Positions 45,252 through 54,364 of a stretch of DNA of 64,000 nucleotides are shown here, piece after piece. The stretch is from an uncultured Ulvibacter sp. (lineage in GTDB: Bacteria > Bacteroidota > Bacteroidia > Flavobacteriales > Flavobacteriaceae): contig CALIAF010000008.1 in the NCBI GenBank assembly GCA_938041335.1, positions 1 to 64,000 of the forward strand, in the 5' to 3' direction. Under the pieces are notes generated by a model that was given only the letters and a program-made list of their open reading frames with translations, did no database searches and was not told the DNA's origin. Each line of letters opens with the position of its first letter. Position 1 is the first letter of the stretch. Both the position numbers and the translations under genes were made by a program.

Positions 45252-48200
45252 ATGGCAAAACAATTTAACACATACAAAGGATTAAACCTCCCAGAATTAG
45301 GGCAGGACATACTCAAATTCTGGAAAGAAGAAAACATCTTTGAAGAGAGTATTGCCATTCGCGAAGGTGCCGAGCCTTTCGTATTTTTTGAAGGACCACC
45401 TTCTGCCAATGGATTGCCAGGAATACATCACGTGATGGCGCGTGCTATTAAAGATATTTTTTGCCGTTACAAAACGCAAAAAGGGTTTAAAGTAGATCGT
45501 AAAGCAGGATGGGATACACACGGCCTGCCTATCGAGCTTGGCGTAGAAAAAGAACTAGGAATTACCAAAGAGGATATTGGTAAAAAAATATCTGTAGAAG
45601 ACTATAATGCAGCCTGTCGTAAAGCCGTAATGCGCTACACAGATGTATGGAACAAAGTAACCGAAAGCTATGGCTATTGGGTAGATATGGAGGATCCATA
45701 TGTGACTTACAAGCCCAAGTATATGGAGACGGTATGGTGGTTGTTAAAACAAATCTATAACAAAGATTTACTATACAAAGGCTACACCATCCAGCCTTAC
45801 TCACCTAAAGCAGGAACGGGTTTAAGTAGTCACGAGCTTAACCAACCTGGCACCTATCAAGATGTGACAGACACCACGGTAGTCGCACAGTTTAAAGCTG
45901 TGGAAAGTTCCTTGCCAGATTTTCTTCGGAAATATGACAACTTAAATTTTATAGCCTGGACCACAACACCTTGGACCTTGCCTTCTAACACGGCATTAAC
46001 CGTGGGCCCTAAGATTGAATATGTGGTGGTTGCTACTTACAATCAATATACGTTTGAGCCTATTCACGTGATTCTTGCTAAGAATCTAGTAGGGAAACAA
46101 TTTAAAGGCAAATACGAACAAACAGAAGATCTTGACGTTTTAACAAGCTACACCAAAGAGGATAAGAAAATCCCATTTTTTGTTGCTGAAACGTGCTTAG
46201 GGGCAGCCTTGTTAGAAATAAGATATGAGCAGCTATTAGACTACGCAACACCAGATGCTGGCGTAGAAAACGCTTTTAGAGTTATCGGAGGAGATTTTGT
46301 GACTACTGAAGACGGAACAGGAATTGTGCATACCGCACCAACTTTTGGTCAAGACGATGCCATGGTCGCTAAGCAGGCAGTGCCAGAAGTACCGCCATTA
46401 TTAGTGAAAGATGAGAATGACAATCTTGTACCGCTTGTAGATTTACAAGGTAGGTTTAGACCAGAATTGGGCGAATTTGCGGGCAAGTATGTAAAAAACG
46501 AATACTATGATGATGGAGCTGCACCAGATAAAAGTGTGGATGTTGAGCTTGCCATAAAATTAAAGACAGAAAACAAGGCGTTTCACGTTGAGAAATATGT
46601 GCACAGTTATCCTAACTGCTGGCGTACAGACAAGCCTATTTTATATTACCCATTAGACTCCTGGTTCATTAAAGTAACAGACTTTAAAGACCGTATGCAC
46701 GAGCTTAATAAAGAGATTAACTGGAAACCAAAATCTACCGGTGAAGGCCGTTTTGGCAATTGGCTTGCCAATGCAAACGACTGGAATTTATCTCGATCTC
46801 GCTATTGGGGAATCCCATTACCATTATGGAGAACTGAAGACGGTACAGAAGAAATTATCATAGGAAGTGTCGAAGAGTTAAAAGCAGAAATGGCCAAAGC
46901 AGTTGATGCTGGTTTGATGGAAAAAGATATTTACGACACTTTTAAAGTAGGTGACTTTTCCGAAGAAAATTATAACCAAATTGACTTACATAAAAACATT
47001 GTTGATGGTATAGTTTTACTCAGTGCAAGCGGGAAACCAATGCAACGGGAAGCAGATTTAATTGATGTTTGGTTTGACAGTGGTTCTATGCCTTATGCGC
47101 AATGGCACTACCCATTTGAGAATAAAGAGAAAGTAGAAAACACCTGGCGTAAAGCAGATTTTATTGCAGAAGGTGTTGACCAAACCAGAGGATGGTTTTA
47201 CACCATGCACGCGATTGCAACCATGATATTTGATGATGTAGCGTATAAAAACGTAGTATCTAACGGACTAGTGCTTGATAAAAACGGGCAGAAAATGTCT
47301 AAGCGTTTAGGCAACGCCGCAGATCCTTTTGATGTACTTGACAAATATGGACCAGATGCGACGCGCTGGTATATGATAAGCAATGCAAACCCTTGGGATA
47401 ATTTAAAATTTGACCTTGACGGTATTGGGGAAGTGCGTAACAAGTTTTTTGGGACACTGTATAATACCTATAGCTTCTTTAGTCTCTATGCGAATCTTGA
47501 TGGTTTTAATTACAGCGAAGCAGATATTGCTTTAGAAAAACGTCCAGAAATTGATCGCTGGATATTAAGTGAATTGAATACTTTAATCGCTACTGTTGAT
47601 GAGGCATTCACAGAGTATGAACCAACCAAAGCAGCAAGAGCCATACAGAATTTTGTGGGTGAAAACTTAAGTAACTGGTTTGTAAGATTGAGTAGAAGAC
47701 GCTACTGGAAAGGAAGCTATGCAGAAGATAAAATATCTGCGTACCAAACATTATATACTTGTTTGTTAACTGTATCTAAACTAGGTGCACCTATCGCTCC
47801 ATTTTTTATGGATCGTTTGTATCGTGATCTTGTTGCTGTAACAGGAAAAGGAGAAAAATCTGTGCATTTAAGTGACTTCCCTAAGAGCGATGCGAGTTTT
47901 ATTGACAAGGACTTAGAACGTAAAATGGAAAAAGCACAAACGGTATCTTCATTAGTGTTATCACTGCGCCAGCGTGAGAAGATTAAAGTGAGACAACCCC
48001 TTCAGAAAATAATGATTCCTGTACTAGACGAACAAGGAAAAGAAGAAATTGTAGCGGTAAGTGACTTGATAAAAAGTGAGGTAAATGTTAAAGAAATAGA
48101 GCTCATTGATGAAGGCTCTGGCATTCTTGTAAAACAGATTAAGCCAGACTTTAAAAAGTTAGGACCCCGTTTTGGAAAAGATATGAAACAAGTAGCTGCG

Positions 48201-48650
48201 GCTATCCATGGTTTTGGCCAAGAAGAAATTAATTTGTTAGAAAAAGATGGTGAAATTCCACTTTTGTTTAACGAAAAAAGTGTTATATTAACCCTTGAAG
48301 ACGTGATTATCAGCTCTCAAGATATCGAGGGATGGTTAGTTGCAAATAATAAAGGGATTACGGTAGCGTTAGATATAACAATAACGGATGACCTTAGGAA
48401 TGAGGGGATAGCACGTGAGTTGGTTAACAGAATTCAGAACCTTAGAAAAGACACAGGTTTTGAAGTAACAGATCGAATAAAAGTGACTATTCAAGATCAA
48501 GATGAGCTTAAAAAGGCGGTCTTAGAAAACTTAGAATACATTAAACAAGAAACATTAACAGAAACACTCGATTTTAGTACCACTATAACAAATGGAACGG
48601 AAATTGCTTTTGATGATATAGTAACACAAATGAGTGTTGAAAAAATATAA
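45252..48650 (+). CDS. ileS: Isoleucine-tRNA ligase
   Basis: The ORF opens with GTG at 45240, but the ATG at 45252 (MAKQFNTYKGLNLPELGQD) matches the usual start, giving 1132 residues. It is a class I synthetase: the HIGH-type motif appears as GLPGIHHV (near residue 56) and the KMSKS motif as QKMSKRLGN (near 682). The editing domain (TTTPWTLPSNTALTVGP, DGTGIVHTAPTFGQDD) is present. The long form without an obvious C-terminal zinc finger suggests the eukaryote-like type 2 IleRS found in many Bacteroidetes. It is followed after five bases by the dksA-like gene. It contains two copies of the repeated word (45924, 46957). Confidence 0.96.
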   Translation: MAKQFNTYKGLNLPELGQDILKFWKEENIFEESIAIREGAEPFVFFEGPPSANGLPGIHHVMARAIKDIFCRYKTQKGFKVDRKAGWDTHGLPIELGVEKELGITKEDIGKKISVEDYNAACRKAVMRYTDVWNKVTESYGYWVDMEDPYVTYKPKYMETVWWLLKQIYNKDLLYKGYTIQPYSPKAGTGLSSHELNQPGTYQDVTDTTVVAQFKAVESSLPDFLRKYDNLNFIAWTTTPWTLPSNTALTVGPKIEYVVVATYNQYTFEPIHVILAKNLVGKQFKGKYEQTEDLDVLTSYTKEDKKIPFFVAETCLGAALLEIRYEQLLDYATPDAGVENAFRVIGGDFVTTEDGTGIVHTAPTFGQDDAMVAKQAVPEVPPLLVKDENDNLVPLVDLQGRFRPELGEFAGKYVKNEYYDDGAAPDKSVDVELAIKLKTENKAFHVEKYVHSYPNCWRTDKPILYYPLDSWFIKVTDFKDRMHELNKEINWKPKSTGEGRFGNWLANANDWNLSRSRYWGIPLPLWRTEDGTEEIIIGSVEELKAEMAKAVDAGLMEKDIYDTFKVGDFSEENYNQIDLHKNIVDGIVLLSASGKPMQREADLIDVWFDSGSMPYAQWHYPFENKEKVENTWRKADFIAEGVDQTRGWFYTMHAIATMIFDDVAYKNVVSNGLVLDKNGQKMSKRLGNAADPFDVLDKYGPDATRWYMISNANPWDNLKFDLDGIGEVRNKFFGTLYNTYSFFSLYANLDGFNYSEADIALEKRPEIDRWILSELNTLIATVDEAFTEYEPTKAARAIQNFVGENLSNWFVRLSRRRYWKGSYAEDKISAYQTLYTCLLTVSKLGAPIAPFFMDRLYRDLVAVTGKGEKSVHLSDFPKSDASFIDKDLERKMEKAQTVSSLVLSLRQREKIKVRQPLQKIMIPVLDEQGKEEIVAVSDLIKSEVNVKEIELIDEGSGILVKQIKPDFKKLGPRFGKDMKQVAAAIHGFGQEEINLLEKDGEIPLLFNEKSVILTLEDVIISSQDIEGWLVANNKGITVALDITITDDLRNEGIARELVNRIQNLRKDTGFEVTDRIKVTIQDQDELKKAVLENLEYIKQETLTETLDFSTTITNGTEIAFDDIVTQMSVEKI

Positions 48651-48655
48651 TAATT

Positions 48656-49033
48656 ATGAACGAAGGAAGAGTACGATATCCAGACGCACAACTAGAAGAG
48701 TTTAAAATCTTAATAAACGAAAAAATAGTTAAAGCACAACAGCAATTTGAGCTTATAGAAAGCGCTTACAGAAACGATAGTGATAACGGTACAAATGATA
48801 CCGCACCTACATTTAAAGCATTTGACGAAGGTAGTGAGGTAATGAGCAAAGAGACTGCCTCTCAACTAGCCATTAGACAAGAAAAATTTATCCGTGATCT
48901 TAAAAACGCATTGATCCGTATTGAGAATAAAACCTACGGTGTTTGTCGTGTTACTAAAAAACTGATTAATCCAGAGCGTCTTAAATTAGTGCCTCACGCT
49001 ACTTTAAGCATAGAAGCAAAAAATATGCAATAG
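48656..49033 (+). CDS. TraR/DksA-family protein lacking the zinc finger
   Basis: A 125-residue member of the DksA family, which bind the RNA polymerase secondary channel and modulate transcription with ppGpp. The helical N-terminal part with an acidic tip (RNDSDNGTNDTAPTFKAFDEGS) and the C-terminal globule (NKTYGVCRVTKKLINPERLKLVPHATLSIEAK) are recognisable. Of the four zinc cysteines only the first remains (GVC-RVT), so it is a Cys-poor, zinc-independent variant; similar forms occur in other flavobacteria. Gene order ileS-dksA-lspA is common in the phylum. A strong terminator follows. Confidence 0.88.
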   Translation: MNEGRVRYPDAQLEEFKILINEKIVKAQQQFELIESAYRNDSDNGTNDTAPTFKAFDEGSEVMSKETASQLAIRQEKFIRDLKNALIRIENKTYGVCRVTKKLINPERLKLVPHATLSIEAKNMQ

Positions 49034-49056
49034 CATTCATAAATATAAAACATTGC

Positions 49057-49090
49057 AAGCCAATCTTCAAAAGACCGATTGGCTTTTTTT
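49057..49090 (+). terminator. Terminator of the ileS-dksA unit
   Basis: AAGCCAATC-TTCAAAAGACC-GATTGGCTT then TTTTT. It lies 24 bases after the DksA-like stop and before the likely start of the next gene. Confidence 0.88.
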
Positions 49091-49112
49091 ATTGATTGTC
49101 ATTCATATAAAT

Positions 49113-49739
49113 ATGACGAAATTTTCAGGATTTATACTCGTACTTTTCTTCACTACCACTCTTTTTTCTCAAAAGATAATGGAGAAGCAGCTGGACATTT
49201 CAGAAATAGAAAGAATTACGTTTTTGGGGGATAAGGTTTATAAAATCAAGATTACAACGGTAAAATCTCAATTACTTACCCTCAGAGCCTCGATAGCTGG
49301 AGAGTACGCAGAAAATGTTGTGATTGACCTAAAACAAGCTCAAAACTCACTTACCATTACACCTGGCTTTACTCCGTTTTTCGCTAAAGATAATGACAAG
49401 CTCGCGGCTCATAAAGTACTATCTATAGAACTAGAGGTTCTGGTTCCTGAAAATCGCTATGTCTCGATAGCATCAAAAATGGCTTCTATTACTGGCTCCG
49501 GAAATTTTAAATACTTTCAGGCCTATCTAGAGCAGGGGTCTTGTGAGCTACAATCATTTTTAGGCGACGGTTATATTCTAACAAAAAATGGCAATGTCAC
49601 CGTGAGTACTTCTAACAATGTTGGTGTTTTAGCAGGATCCAAAACTGGATTAGTAAAAGGCAAGCCGTATCAAGAACACTTTTACAAATTAGAAATAAAG
49701 ACCGTATCTGGAGATATCACTATACTCGGAACCAATTAA
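49113..49739 (+). CDS. Secreted protein of unknown function (between dksA and lspA)
   Basis: The track starts this ORF with TTG at 49053, but that would run through the preceding terminator. I choose ATG at 49113 (MTKFSGFILVLFFTTTLFSQ), which gives a clean signal peptide and about 208 residues. The mature part is beta-rich (KIKITTVKSQLLTLRASIAGE, ENVVIDLKQAQNSLTITPGF, LSIELEVLVPENRYVSIASKMASITGSG, VTVSTSNNVGVLAGS), reminiscent of putative auto-transporter adhesin / DUF4097-type right-handed beta-helical proteins. No active-site motif. The family assignment is tentative. Confidence 0.75.
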   Translation: MTKFSGFILVLFFTTTLFSQKIMEKQLDISEIERITFLGDKVYKIKITTVKSQLLTLRASIAGEYAENVVIDLKQAQNSLTITPGFTPFFAKDNDKLAAHKVLSIELEVLVPENRYVSIASKMASITGSGNFKYFQAYLEQGSCELQSFLGDGYILTKNGNVTVSTSNNVGVLAGSKTGLVKGKPYQEHFYKLEIKTVSGDITILGTN

Positions 49740-49800
49740 TATCGTTATTTTTACACACCTTAAATAAAAGGTTTTACCCTAAAGAAATAAGTCTGTATTT

Positions 49801-50430
49801 ATGTCATTAAAAAAAGCATACCTCATCATAATTGTTGTCCTGATTATTGATCAGGTTTCCAAGATTTATATAAAAACACACTTCACTCTTACAGAGGACG
49901 TAGACGTGTTCTCATGGTTTAAAATTCATTTTATAGAGAATGAAGGAATGGCTTGGGGAGCAAAAATACCTGGAGAACATGGTAAACTTATTCTTACGCT
50001 TTTTAGAATTGTTGCCATTTTTGGTATAGGCTGGTGGCTTAAAGATGCCGTTAAGAAAAAAGGAGCGAAAATATTAATTGTTGCAATCTCACTTATTTTT
50101 GCCGGTGCTTTTGGTAATATTATTGATTCTGTTTTTTATGGTGTTCTGTTTGATACAAGTTCTGCTCAAGTGGCCCATTTTTTACCAGAAGCTGGAGGCT
50201 ATAGTACGCTTTTTCATGGTCATGTGGTAGATATGTTATATTTCCCATTATTTGATGGCGTTTTTCCAGAGTGGGTGCCATTTGTAGGGGGAGATTATTT
50301 TAGCTTTTTTGACCCTGTTTTTAATGTCGCAGATATGGCAATAAGTACAGGTGTTGGGATGCTCTTAGTATTTCATAAAAAGACTTTTCCTAGTACTAAA
50401 AAAGAAACTTTACTAAGCTCAGAAGTTTAA
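49801..50430 (+). CDS. lspA: Lipoprotein signal peptidase (signal peptidase II)
   Basis: A 209-residue inner-membrane aspartyl protease that removes signal peptides from prolipoproteins, of which several occur in this window. It has four membrane helices, FIENEGMAWG, and the two catalytic aspartates in GAFGNIIDSVFYG and FNVADMAISTG. It is longer than the E. coli enzyme because of the loop between GVLFDTSSAQ and HGHVVDMLYF, which is usual in Bacteroidetes. Its 3' end overlaps the convergent histidine kinase gene by four bases. Confidence 0.95.
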   Translation: MSLKKAYLIIIVVLIIDQVSKIYIKTHFTLTEDVDVFSWFKIHFIENEGMAWGAKIPGEHGKLILTLFRIVAIFGIGWWLKDAVKKKGAKILIVAISLIFAGAFGNIIDSVFYGVLFDTSSAQVAHFLPEAGGYSTLFHGHVVDMLYFPLFDGVFPEWVPFVGGDYFSFFDPVFNVADMAISTGVGMLLVFHKKTFPSTKKETLLSSEV

Positions 50431-51581
50431 AATCGTATTGTAAATGTTGTGCTTTTATCTGGAACACTTTCTACTTCAATAGTCCCACCTAATGATTCTA
50501 CTTGATTGCGTGTCATATACAAACCAACACCCGTAGCGTTTGAGTTACTATGAAATGTTTGATACATACTAAAAATGCGGTTACCAAAAACGGCTAGGTC
50601 AATACCTACACCATTGTCCTTAATTAATAGGCATCCTCGATCATCATCATCGAGGTAAGTACATATTTGAATAGAAGTATTGCGGTTTGGGTCCTTATAT
50701 TTTAAAGCGTTAGATAACAGGTTTTGGAGAATACTCTCTAGATAAGATGCTACGTACTCAACTTCCGGGAATTCTGTAAAGTCTACAAAAATATCTGCTT
50801 TTGACTCTTCAATTTCATTCTTTAAGGTCTGGCTAACTCTAGCATACACCTCTTGAATATTGACTGTTTTTCGCACATCAATTTTTTCAGTGTTAATCGC
50901 AACTAACTCATTTAAATGTGTGATGGTTTCATTTAAATTAGCCGCAATATCAGAAAGCCCTCTCAGTAGCTCCTTCTTTTCTAGCAAAGTCGTATCGTTT
51001 GTCATCGCGAAATGCTCTAGCGATAACTGCAGGTTACCAGTATGTGATCTTAGGTTGTGCGAAACAATATGAGCAAAATTCTTTAAGCGTTCGTTTTGGT
51101 GCTCAATTGTTTTTAAAGAATTCTCTAAGGCTATTTCTTTTATTTTTCTTCTATCAATATCAATAAAAACACCGTGAATTCCCGATATTTCTCCATTTTC
51201 AGTATAGCTAGGTCTTCCAGTTGCTTTTACCCAAAATGGAATTTTGTCATAGGTCTGCATTTGTATAATAGTCTCAAAAGCGACTCCTTTTCCGCATGAT
51301 TGAAATAATTCAGTTGCTTTTTGCTTGTGCTCGCCATCCACATAAAATTCAAGAAGTTTATACAAGGATGCTTTATAGTTCATAGGCACACCAAGAATGG
51401 TTCTTGCTTCTGGATCTAAATATGATTCTTTATTCTCAAAGTCAATCCTCCAACCACCAGCGCCAGCTAGTGAGGCAACTTCTTTGTAATAATAGTTGTC
51501 AAAAGAAGGTGCGTTTTGTAGCGGTTTCTCTTTCACAAAGATACGGCGTCTCCTTTGCGTCAATATGTTCATATTTATCAA
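50427..51581 (-). CDS. PAS-domain sensor histidine kinase
   Basis: A 384-residue cytoplasmic histidine kinase with no membrane helix. It has an N-terminal PAS domain (GGWRIDFENKESYLDPEARTILGVP, then a PAC-like GEISGIHGVFIDIDRRK), a His-phosphoacceptor helix with NFAHIVSHNLRSHTGNLQLSLEHF, and a HATPase domain with N box LLSNALKYKD, G1 IKDNGVGIDL and G2 GVGLYMTRNQVESLGG. No response regulator is next to it, so it is an orphan. The start may be the second Met, three codons in. Confidence 0.9.
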   Translation of the reverse strand: MINMNILTQRRRRIFVKEKPLQNAPSFDNYYYKEVASLAGAGGWRIDFENKESYLDPEARTILGVPMNYKASLYKLLEFYVDGEHKQKATELFQSCGKGVAFETIIQMQTYDKIPFWVKATGRPSYTENGEISGIHGVFIDIDRRKIKEIALENSLKTIEHQNERLKNFAHIVSHNLRSHTGNLQLSLEHFAMTNDTTLLEKKELLRGLSDIAANLNETITHLNELVAINTEKIDVRKTVNIQEVYARVSQTLKNEIEESKADIFVDFTEFPEVEYVASYLESILQNLLSNALKYKDPNRNTSIQICTYLDDDDRGCLLIKDNGVGIDLAVFGNRIFSMYQTFHSNSNATGVGLYMTRNQVESLGGTIEVESVPDKSTTFTIRF

Positions 51582-51642
51582 ATTTTAAAGGGCTAATATA
51601 AGATTAAATATTTATATGTAGGGTTTTTCCTTCAAATAAATA

Positions 51643-52056
51643 TTAATTCCCGCTTGACAAAAGTGTGAAAGGATAGACTGGAATATTTCTAGCAATAGCA
51701 AATAATAGTGCGAGACCAAAGTAACCATAAATAAAACGCTTGTTATAAAACAACATGACACGGTGAGATGCACTGTAGAGATAGTTATAGGCCTTAGTTC
51801 CCAAACCATACATGATTAATGGGATAGAAAGCAGTAAAAAAGGATTGAGACTCCAAGCGGCTTTAAAATCACCGTGGAGCAATTGATGTATCGCTCTTTG
51901 CGACCCACAACCCGGACACTCTAAACCAGTCGCATATCGTAAAGGACATTCTAAAAAGAAAGCGTGTTCTGAAGGATTAAAAGTAAAGTAGAAAAAACAA
52001 ACCCCGCCTAATCCTATGATTGACAGGGTAAGTATAAATAATCTTTTGCTATTCAT
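51643..52056 (-). CDS. DUF2752 membrane protein
   Basis: A 137-residue inner-membrane protein with the DUF2752 signature CPLRYATGLECPGCGSQRAIHQLLHGDFKAAWSLNPF, including three cysteines and the GSQRA motif, plus about three membrane helices. Function unknown. It overlaps the upstream CD225-family gene by one base (TAATG), so they are translationally coupled and probably act together in the membrane. Confidence 0.9.
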   Translation of the reverse strand: MNSKRLFILTLSIIGLGGVCFFYFTFNPSEHAFFLECPLRYATGLECPGCGSQRAIHQLLHGDFKAAWSLNPFLLLSIPLIMYGLGTKAYNYLYSASHRVMLFYNKRFIYGYFGLALLFAIARNIPVYPFTLLSSGN

Positions 52057-52331
52057 TACATATTACTTGCAACTCCTATAACTACCGCAAAGATAAAGTA
52101 AAGGATAACACCTATACCAGCTATTGCTGCTCCCCAAATGGAGTATTTTTTTGCGTCATCTGCGGCTTTTTGTGCACCGGCGTGATCTCCTTGTAACCAA
52201 AGTTCTTTTACTTTAGTCGACTTGATAATTGCAACAATACCTAATGGTATACAGCACATTACAGTACAAACTATTGCCCATACTAAGTTGTTTTCTGGTG
52301 GTGCCCCTGCTGGAGTATTTGTGTTTTCCAT
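52056..52331 (-). CDS. CD225/dispanin-family small membrane protein (copy 1)
   Basis: A 91-residue protein with a Pro-rich N-terminus (NTPAGAPPENNLVWAI), the CD225 signature CTVMCCIPLGIVAIIKSTKV leading through a re-entrant helix, a basic-acidic loop (WLQGDHAGAQKAADDAKKYSIWG) and a C-terminal membrane helix. The family includes interferon-induced transmembrane proteins in animals; bacterial members have no proven role. Clearly paralogous to the gene at 52447. Confidence 0.9.
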   Translation of the reverse strand: MENTNTPAGAPPENNLVWAIVCTVMCCIPLGIVAIIKSTKVKELWLQGDHAGAQKAADDAKKYSIWGAAIAGIGVILYFIFAVVIGVASNM

Positions 52332-52446
52332 AAAATTGATTGTTAGAAAGCAAAGATAAAATAAAATTTAAAACCAGTTTTGTTTCAAAGCGTGCTATGA
52401 TCTTGTATTTATAAGCTTCTAGATGCGATAAAAAATCAAGAAGCTA

Positions 52447-52728
52447 CTAAGCGCCTAATAAAGCTCCGGCTAAACCAATAATAAATGCAAATACATAAAA
52501 AAGAACAAAACAAAGAGGGACTATCACCGCAGACCAAATGGCGTATTTCTTTGCGTCATCTGCAGCCTTTCTTGCACCTACAGCATCACCCTGTGCCCAT
52601 AAACTCTCCACTTTATTTGCCTTAAGAATAGAAACAACACCAAGAGGAATACAACATAAACAGGTGGCGAGTATGGCCCATACCAAATGATTCTCTGGTG
52701 GTGGACCTAAAGGGTTTTGATTTTGCAT
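52447..52728 (-). CDS. CD225/dispanin-family small membrane protein (copy 2)
   Basis: A 93-residue paralogue of the next gene, with the same plan: NPLGPPPENHLVWAILATCLCCIPLGVVSILKANKV, then LWAQGDAVGARKAADDAKKYAIWS and a final membrane helix. The two copies differ at many positions and are 115 bases apart, so the duplication is not recent. Same orientation as the DUF2752 gene. Confidence 0.9.
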   Translation of the reverse strand: MQNQNPLGPPPENHLVWAILATCLCCIPLGVVSILKANKVESLWAQGDAVGARKAADDAKKYAIWSAVIVPLCFVLFYVFAFIIGLAGALLGA

Positions 52729-52754
52729 GATTTAACTATTACGTGTTAAATATA

Positions 52755-53324
52755 CTACCTTTTAGTAAAAGAGTGAATGATTTCTGGAGTAACAATATAG
52801 TCTAATGGAACGTCTAACTCCTCTGCGGGCAAGCTATCTTCAGGCTCAAAAAATGAAAGCCCAACAGTTATAACATTTTCCGGACATTCTAATAAAAAGC
52901 GATCATAAAAACCTTTTCCATACCCTACACGATTGCCGCTTTTATCATACGCCAAGAGTGGCACAAAAACCACTTGTATTTGAGATGAAGAGACTTCAAT
53001 ACCATCTAAAGGCTCTGGAATACCGTATTCTGAAATTTTAATCGTCGTGTTTTCTTGTAATAAGATATGAGTCATTTTCATGCGATCAAAATCTGCTCTA
53101 GGTACTAACACAGACTTATCTTTGCCTTGTAAGATATGTAACACATACTCTGTATTTACTTCTTTTTTATTTTGAATAGGCAAAAACATATGATAGTATG
53201 TGGCATCCCAAATAGGAAGTCGTAAGACTTGATTTGCGATGGCAAGGCTCATTTCTTCAATAATTTCTTCGGAAAGCTCCGCGCGTGACGCTTTGTATTT
53301 TTTACGTAGTTCCTGCTTATTCAT
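52755..53324 (-). CDS. 5-formyltetrahydrofolate cyclo-ligase
   Basis: A 189-residue enzyme converting 5-formyl-THF to 5,10-methenyl-THF with ATP. Signature elements: N-terminal KQELRKKYKASRAELSEEI, the central LVPRADFDRMKMTHI, the ATP loop RVGYGKGFYDRFL and GLSFFEPEDSLPAEELDVPLDYIVTPE near the end. It shares one base with the upstream aspartoacylase-like gene (ends at 53324), suggesting co-transcription with the RimK cluster, though a functional link is not obvious. A CTTCGGAAA word is at 53267. Confidence 0.95.
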   Translation of the reverse strand: MNKQELRKKYKASRAELSEEIIEEMSLAIANQVLRLPIWDATYYHMFLPIQNKKEVNTEYVLHILQGKDKSVLVPRADFDRMKMTHILLQENTTIKISEYGIPEPLDGIEVSSSQIQVVFVPLLAYDKSGNRVGYGKGFYDRFLLECPENVITVGLSFFEPEDSLPAEELDVPLDYIVTPEIIHSFTKR

Positions 53325-54358
53325 TAATCTTTACGGTCTTGAGTTTTTAAAATTTCGGCACTAGAGTCCCCTGAAATTTTAGCCGAGGCACACGTACTCT
53401 CTGTAGACAAATGGAATATTGCATCGCCTTGATTCACGATAGGTGCATGATTCACATTTATTATATGGCCTTCATTAGGCGCAATAACCTTGATTCTCAT
53501 TTTTCCGTAGGGGTCTGTAATCGTAGCAAGAAACTCTCCTTTTTGCACATGCTTATTGCAGTTGATTTTAATGTGCAACAGGCCACTCTTTTGCGCACGC
53601 ACCCATCTGCTTTTAGAAATTACAACAGGTGCAGATTTCTCTTCTGGTAGCGCCGTATTACTATTAAGCATCTGTAAATGGGACAACACGCGTACTACAC
53701 CATCTACGCCGTCTTTCACTATATGTTTGTTGCTCTCTAATGATTTACCACCTTCAAACAGTAGTGTTGGTATTCCCATTTTATCACAGGTATCTCTATA
53801 GCTTTTAGCAATATTTGAAGAGTACACTGTAAAGGGAGCATTAAAGATATTGGCTAAGTTTTTTAGTTGAGCTTGTCCTGGTGCAATACGTATTTGTGAC
53901 GCATTAAAACGCTGTGCTCCTCCGGTATGAAAATCTAAGCAATAGTCTGCTAGCGGTAAAATTTCTTTGGTAAAATGATAAGCAACTCTACTTGCTAAAG
54001 ACCCTGTTTTTGTGCCTGGAAATACTCTGTTCAAATCCCTCCCATCTGGAAAAGATCTGCTTGTATTTAAGAAACCAAAGATGTTTAAGATAGGGATGCA
54101 AATAATCGTTCCACGTGCGGGTTTATTAATCTTCTTTGCAATGACTTGTCTTACAATCTCGACACCATTTATCTCATCACCATGAATACCAGCAGTTAAC
54201 AAAATTGTTGGTCCTGCCTTTTTTGCACGCTCCACGATAATTGGAATTTCAACTTTTGTTGAGGTATACAGTTTGGCAAAGCTAAAATTGATAGTTTTGC
54301 TCTCACCAGGAGCCACCTTCTCGTTTAATATGATAAGATCTTGGTTAGTAGTTGCCAT
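53324..54358 (-). CDS. Succinylglutamate desuccinylase/aspartoacylase-family zinc hydrolase
   Basis: A 344-residue M14-fold hydrolase. The zinc motif is TAGIHGDEINGVEIV (His and Glu ligands), with the third ligand in LDFHTGGAQRFN, preceded by the Arg-rich FPDGRDLNRVFPGTKTGS. The C-terminal part has a beta/lipoyl-like extension (GLLHIKINCNKHVQKGEFLATITDPYG). Such enzymes hydrolyse N-acyl amino acids or C-terminal Glu/Asp peptide bonds. Directly downstream of a rimK gene, so it may remove residues added by the RimK ligases; this is inference. Confidence 0.9.
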   Translation of the reverse strand: MATTNQDLIILNEKVAPGESKTINFSFAKLYTSTKVEIPIIVERAKKAGPTILLTAGIHGDEINGVEIVRQVIAKKINKPARGTIICIPILNIFGFLNTSRSFPDGRDLNRVFPGTKTGSLASRVAYHFTKEILPLADYCLDFHTGGAQRFNASQIRIAPGQAQLKNLANIFNAPFTVYSSNIAKSYRDTCDKMGIPTLLFEGGKSLESNKHIVKDGVDGVVRVLSHLQMLNSNTALPEEKSAPVVISKSRWVRAQKSGLLHIKINCNKHVQKGEFLATITDPYGKMRIKVIAPNEGHIINVNHAPIVNQGDAIFHLSTESTCASAKISGDSSAEILKTQDRKD

Positions 54359-54364
54359 AATGGA

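Noticed and set aside
49053-49112. TTG start of the secreted-protein ORF at 49053
   Set aside because: The extra 20 codons lie across a clear terminator, and the ATG at 49113 gives a standard signal peptide.
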